Assembly (NCBI GenBank): GCA_902797195.1
Contig: CADBRY010000038.1
Span: 1-9,569, forward strand
Direction of reading: 5' to 3'
Length of the DNA stretch: 9,569 nt
Origin: an uncultured Eubacteriales bacterium
Lineage (GTDB): Bacteria; Bacillota; Clostridia; Peptostreptococcales; Anaerovoracaceae
Part shown: piece by piece, positions 1-5,146 of the stretch
Layout: each line of letters begins with the position of its first letter
How positions within the stretch are numbered: the first letter of the stretch is position 1
Translations under genes and position numbers: made by a program
The notes under the pieces: generated by a model
The model's database searches: none
What the model was told of the DNA's origin: nothing
Seen by the model: only the letters and a program-made list of their open reading frames with translations

Positions 1-738
1 CATTTTATGAGCGTGACCTATGGGGCAGACGGAGGTTCATTTGAATACACATCCGCGGTGGCAGCCGACATCCAAAGCAGAATGGACACCACCGTCCTGG
101 CCCACATGACCTGCGTGTCATCCGACAGAGACTACATACGCAGCATGCTGCAGACATATAAGAAAAAGGGCATCGAAAATATTATGGCTCTCCGCGGGGA
201 CATTCCCGATACAGGAAGGACCTGTTTTGATTTTGAGCACGCTTCGGATCTGGTCCGGGCGATACGAGAAGAATCCGAGGATTTCTGTATAGGCGGAGCC
301 TGTTATCCCGAAGGACATGTGGAATGCGAAAGCCCTTCTGAGGATATCCGCAATCTTAAAACAAAGATCGACGCAGGATGCCAGTTCCTCGTCACTCAGA
401 TGTTCTTCGACAACAACACCATGTATAACTTCATGTACAGGGCCCGGGAGGCAGGCATCGATGTTCCCATCCTTGCCGGTATCATGCCCATCACCAACGC
501 CAAACAGGTCGCCCGAAGCGTGAAGCTTTCCGGAGCGACTATACCCCACAGATTCCGCATGATAGTGGACAGATTCGGACAGGATCCTGCGAAGATGAAA
601 CAGGCGGGAGTGATTTACGCAGCGGAACAGATAATCGATCTGATATCCAACGGGATCACCCACATCCACGTGTATTCAATGAATAAGCCCGACATAGTCA
701 GGGGAATCATGAACAGTATGTCGGAGATACTCAAGTAA
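1..738 (+). CDS. metF: Methylenetetrahydrofolate reductase, 5'-truncated by the window edge
   Basis: MetF reduces 5,10-methylene-THF to 5-methyl-THF with a flavin cofactor in the cytoplasm, supplying the methyl group for methionine synthesis. The frame is open from base 1, so 245 C-terminal residues are seen. The Met at base 7 is internal, because it falls inside the family's conserved SVTYGA strand near the end of the first TIM-barrel strands. Compared with the usual length of about 290 residues, roughly 40-50 N-terminal residues, including the catalytic Glu region, lie outside the window. Visible family motifs (counting from base 1) are SVTYGA at 4-9, ALRGD ending at residue 67, YPEGH at 102-106 and TQMFFDN at 132-138. 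The stop is 2 nt before the next gene, and two further methionine-cycle genes follow in the same direction, which supports the call. The sequence alone does not show whether the reductant is NADH, ferredoxin or another donor. Confidence 0.9.
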   Translation, partial: HFMSVTYGADGGSFEYTSAVAADIQSRMDTTVLAHMTCVSSDRDYIRSMLQTYKKKGIENIMALRGDIPDTGRTCFDFEHASDLVRAIREESEDFCIGGACYPEGHVECESPSEDIRNLKTKIDAGCQFLVTQMFFDNNTMYNFMYRAREAGIDVPILAGIMPITNAKQVARSVKLSGATIPHRFRMIVDRFGQDPAKMKQAGVIYAAEQIIDLISNGITHIHVYSMNKPDIVRGIMNSMSEILK

Positions 739-740
739 CC

Positions 741-1421
741 ATGTTGCCGGCAAACAAAGAAAAAATCACTATAGATATAGAAGAGGTATGCAGATACCTG
801 GGATACGGCAATTCCAGACCTGAAGGGGATGTCAGCATCATGATCGGAGACTGTATGGATGATGTTTACCGCTCCGCTCAGCTCAGGAGTGTGTGCCGAA
901 GGTTCCCCGTTGCCTTTCCAGCAGAAGACACGGTGCGTATCGGGGGCATGGACATAAAGAGTTCCACCTTGAGCCGTGCTCTGGAGGGCTGTACGGAGGC
1001 CATGGTCTTTGGGGCCACGGTGGGCATGGGGATAGACAGCCTCATTGCAAAGGCAACGGTGAACAACATAACCAGGTCCGCCATCTACCAGGCTGTTGGA
1101 GCGGCCTACATAGAGGCCTACTGCGATCTGATCAACGATGATATCGACACACGTATCCGCCTGGAGGGAAAACAAACGAGAAGGCGCTTTTCCCCGGGCT
1201 ATGGAGATTTCAGCATAGACTGTCAGAGAGGACTCTTCGATCTTCTGGATCTTACCAGGCAGACGGGGATATGCCTTACTTCAGGCATGGCTATGACTCC
1301 AAGCAAATCCGTCACGGCTATAGTCGGGATCAGCTGCGATGGGGCCGGTGACACATCTGACTCTTCAGAGAAAAAGTGTGAGACCTGTACCAAGGCAGAT
1401 TGTCCCTACAGGTCCATTTAA
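741..1421 (+). CDS. Stand-alone MetH activation (AdoMet-binding) domain protein
   Basis: A 226-residue cytoplasmic protein resembling the C-terminal reactivation domain of cobalamin-dependent methionine synthase. That domain binds AdoMet and re-methylates cob(II)alamin after reduction. Visible features are the RFSPGY stretch at 149-154, which fits the RxxxGY AdoMet-binding motif, followed by GDFSI, and the MTPSKS segment at 185-190 that precedes the final family strand. The C-terminus carries Cys213, Cys216 and Cys221 (CETC...DC), which the E. coli domain does not have. The start is 2 nt after metF. The nearest SD-like sequence (GGAG in the metF end) is about 14 nt upstream, so translation probably depends on coupling to metF. 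The metH that follows lacks this domain, so the two proteins likely form a split enzyme, as known for Thermotoga maritima MetH and its separate activation protein. Function in trans is inferred. Confidence 0.86.
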   Translation: MLPANKEKITIDIEEVCRYLGYGNSRPEGDVSIMIGDCMDDVYRSAQLRSVCRRFPVAFPAEDTVRIGGMDIKSSTLSRALEGCTEAMVFGATVGMGIDSLIAKATVNNITRSAIYQAVGAAYIEAYCDLINDDIDTRIRLEGKQTRRRFSPGYGDFSIDCQRGLFDLLDLTRQTGICLTSGMAMTPSKSVTAIVGISCDGAGDTSDSSEKKCETCTKADCPYRSI

Positions 1422-1430
1422 AGAGGTGAG
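1422..1430 (+). promoter_or_regulatory. Ribosome binding site deciding the metH start
   Basis: AGAGGTGAG directly follows the stop of the activation-domain gene and lies 4 nt before ATG 1435; its GAGGTG core is about 6 nt from that ATG. This selects ATG 1435 over an in-frame ATG at 1339. The earlier ATG would add 32 residues that overlap the preceding gene and do not resemble the MetH N-terminus. Confidence 0.8.
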
Positions 1431-1434
1431 TTTA

Positions 1435-3936
1435 ATGTCACACAATATCGAAAGAAAAAACATAAGATCCATGATAGGCCGGGAATGGCTTTTCTGGGAC
1501 GGCGCGGGAGGAACCTTCCTGCAGGAAAGAGGTCTTAAGGCCGGAGAGCTTCCGGAAATGTGGAATATCCAGAGGCCCGAGGAGATCCTGGAAATGAGCC
1601 GAAGCTACTATGAGACCGGCTGCAATATCGTAAACACCAATACTTTTGGGGCCAACAGGCTCAAGTATCCCGATGAACTTGAGGCTATTGTTCGGTCTGC
1701 CGTTGAGCTTGCCGTTTCTGCACGCAATGAAGCCGAAAAGAAAACGGGCCGGGATGACCTCTATGTCTCCCTGGATATCGGCCCCACAGGCAGACTGCTG
1801 AAACCTCTCGGGGATCTGGACTTTGAGGAAGCGGTCCGTGTGTTCGGCGAAGTGATCAGGATCGGTGCGGATGCAGGTGCAGATCTGGTTCTGATCGAGA
1901 CCATGAGCGATACCTACGAACTGAAGGCGGCTGTTCTCGCCGCAAAGGAAAACTCCGATCTTCCCGTCTGCGCCACCGTTACCTTTGATTCAGGCAGAAA
2001 GCTTCTCACAGGTGCCGATGTGAAGACCTGTGTGGCTCTTCTGGAAGGCCTTGGAGTGGACGCACTGGGAGTGAACTGCAGCCTTGGTCCAAGAGAGATC
2101 CTGCCCATCGTCAGGGAACTGGTGGATGCGGCTTCCATCCCCGTGATAATAACTCCCAACGCAGGCATGCCCAAGAACGTCGATGGCACAACCGTCTACG
2201 ATATAGGTCCGGAAGAGTTTTCGGATCTTATGGTTGAGATCGCCGGCATGGGCGTCCAGATCATAGGCGGCTGCTGCGGCACCACGCCGGAACATATAAG
2301 GCTCACTGTGGAAAAATGCAGGGAGCTTCCTTTTAAGCCTGCCACAAGGAAAAACCATACGGTCGTCACTTCATACGCAAGGGCCGTAGAGATAGGCGAA
2401 CAGGCCCTTGTCATCGGGGAGCGCATCAATCCCACGGGCAAGAAGCTCTTCAAGGAAGCCCTCAAAAACGGCGACATCCCTTACATCCTGAACGAGGGAC
2501 TTAAGCAGGAGGATCAGGGAGCTCACATTCTCGACGTCAACGTGGGTCTTCCCGAGATCGACGAGGTCGCTATGATGGAAAAGGCAATGACCGGCCTTCA
2601 GTCGGTAACTGCCCTTCCCCTTCAGATCGACACCGCAGATCCTGACGTTTTGGAACGGGCCCTGCGTTTTTACAATGGAAAGGCAATGGTCAACTCCGTC
2701 AACGGCAAGGAGGAGAGCATGAGCCGGATCCTTCCCCTTGTGGCAAAGTACGGCGGTGTCCTTGTCGCCCTTCCCCTTGACGACAGCGGCATACCTGACA
2801 CAGCTGAAGGAAGACTCGCCGTTGCAAAAAGAATAATAGAGGAAGCCGGTAAATACGGGATCGACCCAAAGGACATCGTAGTCGACGGACTCACCATGAC
2901 CATATCCGCCGACCAGACCATGGGCAGGGTGACCCTTGAAACCATAGACAAAGTACGATCGGAGCTTGGTCTCAACACTATCCTTGGAGTATCCAACGTA
3001 TCATTTGGGCTTCCGGCCAGGACGCTTATAAACGGAAGTTTTCTTTCCATGGCTATGGAGCGGGGGCTTTCCTGCGCCATAATCAATCCCATGGATGATG
3101 TTATTATGAATTCTTACAGAGCTTCGTTGGCTTTGCTTGGAATGGACGAAAACTGCTCCGGATACGTAGATGCCTACAGCGACTACAAGCCTCCGGCGCC
3201 TGCGCCTTCGGGGCAGAGTCAAGTGTCAGCTTCCGGCGGACAGAACGCAGCCGGCGGACAAAGTAAAAATGCCGGTGGGCAGAGCGCAGCCGGCTCATCC
3301 CGTGAAACTTCCGGCGGCGGATCCATGAGCCTTAGGGAGTGCATCGAGCGAGGTCTTACAGAGAAAGCCGGCCAGATGGCCCAGGCCCAGCTTGAGAGCA
3401 GGGCTCCTCTGGACATCATAAATGAAGATCTCATTCCCGCTCTCGATTCCGTGGGCAGAGGCTTTGAGTCGGGAGAGATATTCCTTCCCCAGCTGCTCAT
3501 GAGTGCAGATGCAACCAATGCCGCCTTCGCCGTCATCAAAAAAGCCCTTCCTGAAAACAGCAACGCCAGCAGAGGCAGGGTCATAGTGGCCACGGTCAAA
3601 GGCGACATACACGACATCGGAAAGAACATAACCAGAGTGCTCCTTGAAAATTACGGCTTCGAAGTGATCGATCTTGGACGAGACGTGGATCCTCAGGATA
3701 TCCTGGATGAGGCTGTAAAAAAAGAAATCAAACTGGTAGGGCTCAGCGCCCTTATGACCACCACCGTGCCCGCTATGACGGAGACCGTAAAACTTCTCCA
3801 CCGGGAAAGCCCTGACACAAAGGTCCTGGTTTCCGGAGCCGTGCTGAATCAGGAATATGCGGATATGATGGGAGCGGATCACTACGCAAGGGATGCCATG
3901 GGCACCGTAAGATACGCCGAGGAAATCCTTGGCTGA
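1435..3936 (+). CDS. metH: Cobalamin-dependent methionine synthase without activation domain
   Basis: An 833-residue cytoplasmic enzyme that moves a methyl group from 5-methyl-THF via cobalamin to homocysteine. Domain 1 (about 1-300) is the homocysteine barrel, with the zinc ligands Cys215 (GVNCSLGP) and Cys280-Cys281 (GGCCGT). Domain 2 (about 315-580) is the pterin-binding barrel, opening with VIGERINPTG at 326-335 and carrying QIDTADP and NSVNGKEE. Residues about 585-632 are a Pro/Ala then Gly/Gln/Ser-rich linker. Residues about 633-715 form the helical cobalamin cap. Residues about 717-833 are the Rossmann cobalamin domain, with GDIHDIG at 723-729; His726 is the expected lower cobalt ligand. 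E. coli MetH is about 1,227 residues; the missing C-terminal part is the AdoMet activation domain, apparently supplied by the gene just upstream. All catalytic motifs are intact. An alternative role as another corrinoid methyltransferase is unlikely, because the homocysteine domain is complete and metF is linked. Confidence 0.95.
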   Translation: MSHNIERKNIRSMIGREWLFWDGAGGTFLQERGLKAGELPEMWNIQRPEEILEMSRSYYETGCNIVNTNTFGANRLKYPDELEAIVRSAVELAVSARNEAEKKTGRDDLYVSLDIGPTGRLLKPLGDLDFEEAVRVFGEVIRIGADAGADLVLIETMSDTYELKAAVLAAKENSDLPVCATVTFDSGRKLLTGADVKTCVALLEGLGVDALGVNCSLGPREILPIVRELVDAASIPVIITPNAGMPKNVDGTTVYDIGPEEFSDLMVEIAGMGVQIIGGCCGTTPEHIRLTVEKCRELPFKPATRKNHTVVTSYARAVEIGEQALVIGERINPTGKKLFKEALKNGDIPYILNEGLKQEDQGAHILDVNVGLPEIDEVAMMEKAMTGLQSVTALPLQIDTADPDVLERALRFYNGKAMVNSVNGKEESMSRILPLVAKYGGVLVALPLDDSGIPDTAEGRLAVAKRIIEEAGKYGIDPKDIVVDGLTMTISADQTMGRVTLETIDKVRSELGLNTILGVSNVSFGLPARTLINGSFLSMAMERGLSCAIINPMDDVIMNSYRASLALLGMDENCSGYVDAYSDYKPPAPAPSGQSQVSASGGQNAAGGQSKNAGGQSAAGSSRETSGGGSMSLRECIERGLTEKAGQMAQAQLESRAPLDIINEDLIPALDSVGRGFESGEIFLPQLLMSADATNAAFAVIKKALPENSNASRGRVIVATVKGDIHDIGKNITRVLLENYGFEVIDLGRDVDPQDILDEAVKKEIKLVGLSALMTTTVPAMTETVKLLHRESPDTKVLVSGAVLNQEYADMMGADHYARDAMGTVRYAEEILG

Positions 3937-4010
3937 CTCATTGCAGGAAGGTTAGACGGGCTTGGCGGGCATGGGCGAAGTTGCCTTTGTCCCAAAATCG
4001 ACCAAAATCA

Positions 4011-4043
4011 AAAAAATTACACAAAGAAATTGTGCGATTTTTT
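4011..4043 (+). terminator. Candidate AT-rich terminator hairpin after metH
   Basis: AAAAAAT (4011-4017) pairs with ATTTTTT (4037-4043). CACAA (4020-4024) pairs with TTGTG (4030-4034) across an AGAAA loop, with a 2x2 internal mismatch between the stems. The six-T run at 4038-4043 follows the inner stem as in an intrinsic terminator. The inner stem is only 5 bp with two G-C pairs, so strength is doubtful. It lies about 75 nt after the metH stop, and the same bases are part of a larger inverted-repeat block. Confidence 0.35.
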
Positions 4044-4151
4044 CCTATATCGTAATTTTTACACAATTTTGAGCCCCAAATAGGGAGTTTTACCCTCACT
4101 GGGTACAATAATCGGCTTGTAATTTACAAATATTTCCAATTCCTTGTGTAA
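4017..4151. repeat. AT-rich block bounded by inverted TTACACAA repeats
   Basis: The left end TTACACAAAGAAATTG (4017-4032) is matched in inverted orientation by CAATTCCTTGTGTAA (4137-4151), with one gap and one mismatch. A second, direct TTTTTACACAA copy lies inside at 4056-4066 and is an exact inverse of 4144-4154. Further internal symmetry: AAAAATTAC (4012-4020) against GTAATTTTT (4052-4060), AAATTGTG (4027-4034) against CACAATTT (4062-4069), the hairpin TACCC-TCACT-GGGTA (4091-4105), and the 13-base palindrome TTGTAATTTACAA (4117-4129). The block is about 135 bp, has no coding capacity, and looks like a small palindromic intergenic element or MITE-like remnant. No clear target-site duplication is visible. 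Confidence 0.5.
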
Positions 4152-4158
4152 AAACTTT

Positions 4159-4177
4159 AAAAAATGCCCTTTTAGGG
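4159..4177 (-). terminator. Candidate terminator for the rqcP transcript
   Basis: Read on the minus strand, CCCT-AAA-AGGG (4177-4167) forms a short 4-bp hairpin, followed by CA and six T residues (4164-4159). The geometry fits an intrinsic terminator, but the stem is short. It lies about 125 nt past the rqcP stop, with the GC-rich repeat block in between. Confidence 0.35.
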
Positions 4178-4184
4178 ACAATCT

Positions 4185-4302
4185 ACCTGCGCGTAGCGGC
4201 CCCAGCAACCACCTGTGGCCCCAGCACCTCCGCGTGGCGAGGCCAGCTCCTCCGTGGGGCCAGCACCCCCTACTCTAGAGACAACCCCAGGCCCCAACAC
4301 CC
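4185..4302. repeat. GC-rich degenerate tandem repeats (GGCC..AGCACC cores)
   Basis: Five imperfect copies of a GGCC(CC)AGCACC core start at 4198, 4217, 4241, 4258 and 4290. The first four form two tandem copies of a unit of about 43 bp: 4185-4228 and 4226-4267. Each unit opens with ACCTSCGCGTRGCG and ends in a (C)CAGCACC core. The fifth core (4290-4302) ends at the rqcP stop codon. GGCCCCA (4217-4223) can pair with TGGGGCC (4255-4261), so a transcript of either strand could fold strongly. Open frames through this stretch lack start signals and overlap rqcP, so I treat it as non-coding. Confidence 0.55.
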
Positions 4303-4560
4303 TTATCCTGTAGGGCCCTGCTCCAAAACCTCGTACATGGACTGGGCGTCTTCCTTTCGAACCGTATCCGGGGTGCTCAGCACCCTGAGCCTCATGCTGC
4401 CGTTTCCAAACTGAACGGAGATCTCGTCTCCAGGCTTTACTTCCGTTCCGGGCTTGGCAACCTTCTCGTTGACGCATATGCGCCCCTGCTCGCAGGCATC
4501 TTTGGCCACTGTCCTTCTCTTTATTATTCTTGAGTTCTTAAGAAACTTATCTATCCTCAT
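4303..4560 (-). CDS. rqcP: S4-domain ribosome quality control protein RqcP (YabO)
   Basis: An 85-residue S4 RNA-binding protein. Its length and sequence closely match Bacillus subtilis RqcP (YabO, 86 residues): MRIDKFLK at the start, IIKRRTVAK at 12-20, QGRICVN at 25-31, VKPGDEISVQFG at 41-52, and the tail motif KEDAQSMYEVLE. RqcP works with RqcH on stalled 50S subunits carrying peptidyl-tRNA, where it supports C-terminal alanine tailing of the stalled chain. The start is ATG 4560, preceded by GGGAG about 6 nt away; an overlapping ATG at 4564 is out of frame. The gene lies 125 nt downstream of hup on the same strand, the usual Clostridia/Bacilli order, with a hairpin in the gap. The genes that normally follow (yabP, yabQ, divIC) are absent. 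Hsp15 is a related S4 family, but the sequence fits YabO better. Confidence 0.88.
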   Translation of the reverse strand: MRIDKFLKNSRIIKRRTVAKDACEQGRICVNEKVAKPGTEVKPGDEISVQFGNGSMRLRVLSTPDTVRKEDAQSMYEVLEQGPTG

Positions 4561-4631
4561 CCATGTCTCCCTGTTTTATATCAAGTCGTCGCTGTTCCTC
4601 TAAAGTCACTGTTGTTCTATATTTAAAGAAG

Positions 4632-4657
4632 AAACGGACAGCGCCTGCTGTCCGTTT
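4632..4657 (-). terminator. Hairpin terminator or attenuator between hup and rqcP
   Basis: A perfect 11-bp stem: AAACGGACAGC (4632-4642) pairs with GCTGTCCGTTT (4647-4657) around a 4-nt loop. On the minus strand it begins 28 nt past the hup stop. The descending arm ends in TTT and continues into a broken T-rich tail (CTTCTTTAAAT). The stem is strong but the tail is imperfect, so partial read-through into rqcP is plausible. Confidence 0.75.
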
Positions 4658-4685
4658 GCTATTTAACCGATTGTCCTGTCAATTA

Positions 4686-4964
4686 TTACTTGTTGACAGC
4701 ATCCTTCAGAGCCTTACCAGCCTTGAATACCGGAGCCTTGGATGCAGCGATCTTGATAACTTCGCCGGGTTTTCTCGGGTTTCTTCCCTGTCTAGCTTTT
4801 CTCTGGCGGACCTCGAAAGTACCAAAGCCGATCAACTGGACTTTATCACCCTTCTTCAGAGCTTCCTCAATGCTGGATACAAACGCGTTTACTGCGAGTT
4901 CAGCTTCCTTTTTTGTTGATCCTGTTTTGTCTGCTACTTTAGCGATTAATTCTGCCTTGTTCAT
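4686..4964 (-). CDS. hup: HU-family histone-like DNA-binding protein
   Basis: A 92-residue nucleoid protein of the usual HU length; HU acts as a dimer that binds and bends DNA without strong sequence preference. The N-terminus [19 protein letters not shown] is the canonical helical start. [13 protein letters not shown] at 46-58 starts the DNA-binding saddle. The arm carries GRNPRKPGE at 60-68, with Pro63 as the intercalating residue, and [21 protein letters not shown] closes the fold. The start ATG 4964 has a strong AAGGAGG ribosome binding site 9 nt upstream. A sigma-A-like promoter lies upstream and a strong hairpin follows, consistent with abundant expression as a mostly single-gene transcript. 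Nothing in the sequence suggests the specialised IHF role. Confidence 0.97.
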   Translation of the reverse strand: MNKAELIAKVADKTGSTKKEAELAVNAFVSSIEEALKKGDKVQLIGFGTFEVRQRKARQGRNPRKPGEVIKIAASKAPVFKAGKALKDAVNK

Positions 4965-4973
4965 CTGATAATT

Positions 4974-4980
4974 CCTCCTT
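4974..4980 (-). promoter_or_regulatory. Strong Shine-Dalgarno site of hup
   Basis: On the minus strand AAGGAGG lies 9 nt before the hup ATG. It is the closest match to the anti-SD consensus in the window and fits a highly translated nucleoid protein. Confidence 0.85.
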
Positions 4981-4993
4981 ATTGTTAACTAAC

Positions 4994-5030
4994 GGTCTAA
5001 GACCATTGCAATGACCGCTTTAAGCCGTCA
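4994..5030 (-). promoter_or_regulatory. Palindrome cluster in the hup leader
   Basis: Three symmetric sequences lie back to back between the predicted hup promoter and its ribosome binding site: GGTCT-A-AGACC (4994-5004), ATTGCAAT (5005-5012), and the 19-bp imperfect palindrome TGACCGCTTTAAGCCGTCA (5012-5030, one mismatched pair per arm). They could be an operator or leader-RNA hairpins. No specific regulator can be named. Confidence 0.4.
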
Positions 5031-5044
5031 AATAACGCATTTAT

Positions 5045-5073
5045 ATTCTCCCATTTTAGTCTTTGGTTGTCAA
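5045..5073 (-). promoter_or_regulatory. Predicted sigma-A-type promoter of hup
   Basis: On the minus strand a perfect -35 box TTGACA (5073-5068) is followed after exactly 17 bp by GAGAAT (5050-5045), which matches four of six positions of TATAAT. Transcription would start near 5038, giving a leader of about 73 nt before the hup ATG. The weaker -10 leaves its exact placement open. Confidence 0.6.
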
Positions 5074-5082
5074 CTGTTTTGA

Positions 5083-5126
5083 CGCTTTTTTTCAATGGTT
5101 TTTCCTGTTTTTGAATGGAAAAAGCG
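5083..5126 (-). terminator. A/T-rich inverted repeat after the flippase gene, possible terminator
   Basis: CGCTTTTT (5083-5090) is the inverse of AAAAAGCG (5119-5126). Within this span TTTTTCC (5099-5105) can instead pair with GGAAAAA (5117-5123). It starts about 20 nt after the flippase stop on the minus strand and ends just upstream of the hup promoter. There is no classic G-C-rich stem followed by a T-run, so the terminator role is tentative. Confidence 0.3.
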
Positions 5127-5146
5127 ATAGTTATACCTAACTGACT

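Larger units (their letters stand above)
3937..4302. other. Convergent intergenic region with no gene, two contrasting repeat blocks
   Basis: These 366 bp separate the 3' ends of metH (plus) and rqcP (minus). No ORF here has a ribosome binding site or a recognisable product. Bases 3937-4000 are unremarkable. Bases about 4001-4166 are strongly AT-rich with inverted repeats. Bases about 4167-4302 are strongly GC-rich with degenerate tandem repeats. The two blocks differ from each other and from the flanking genes in composition. Promoters are not expected between convergent genes, so terminators or repeat insertions are the likeliest content. Confidence 0.7.

Noticed and set aside
7..9. ATG 7 as the metF start
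   Set aside because: It falls within the conserved SVTYGA strand region; the frame is open upstream and the family needs 40-50 more residues.
1339..1434. In-frame upstream ATG extending metH by 32 residues
   Set aside because: It overlaps the preceding gene, encodes a basic segment unlike MetH N-termini, and ATG 1435 has an excellent ribosome binding site.
3295..3882. 195-codon open frame on the minus strand inside metH
   Set aside because: Shadow of a strongly conserved gene on the other strand; no recognisable product and no start signal. Similar antisense frames at 118-669, 615-1175 and 3219-3629 were dropped for the same reason.
4185..4302. CRISPR-like array
   Set aside because: Repeats are degenerate, spacing varies from 17 to 32 bp, and there are no unique spacers or cas genes.
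4172..4477. 101-codon minus-strand frame through the GC-rich repeats
   Set aside because: Most of it overlaps rqcP in another frame; the rest is Gly/Arg-rich translation of the repeat block, without a plausible start.
4561..4631. Separate promoter for rqcP
   Set aside because: Some TATA-like sequence is present, but no -35/-10 pair with acceptable spacing could be found.
4563..4968. Plus-strand frames opposite hup
   Set aside because: Antisense to a canonical HU gene; the proteins look like reversed codon artefacts.
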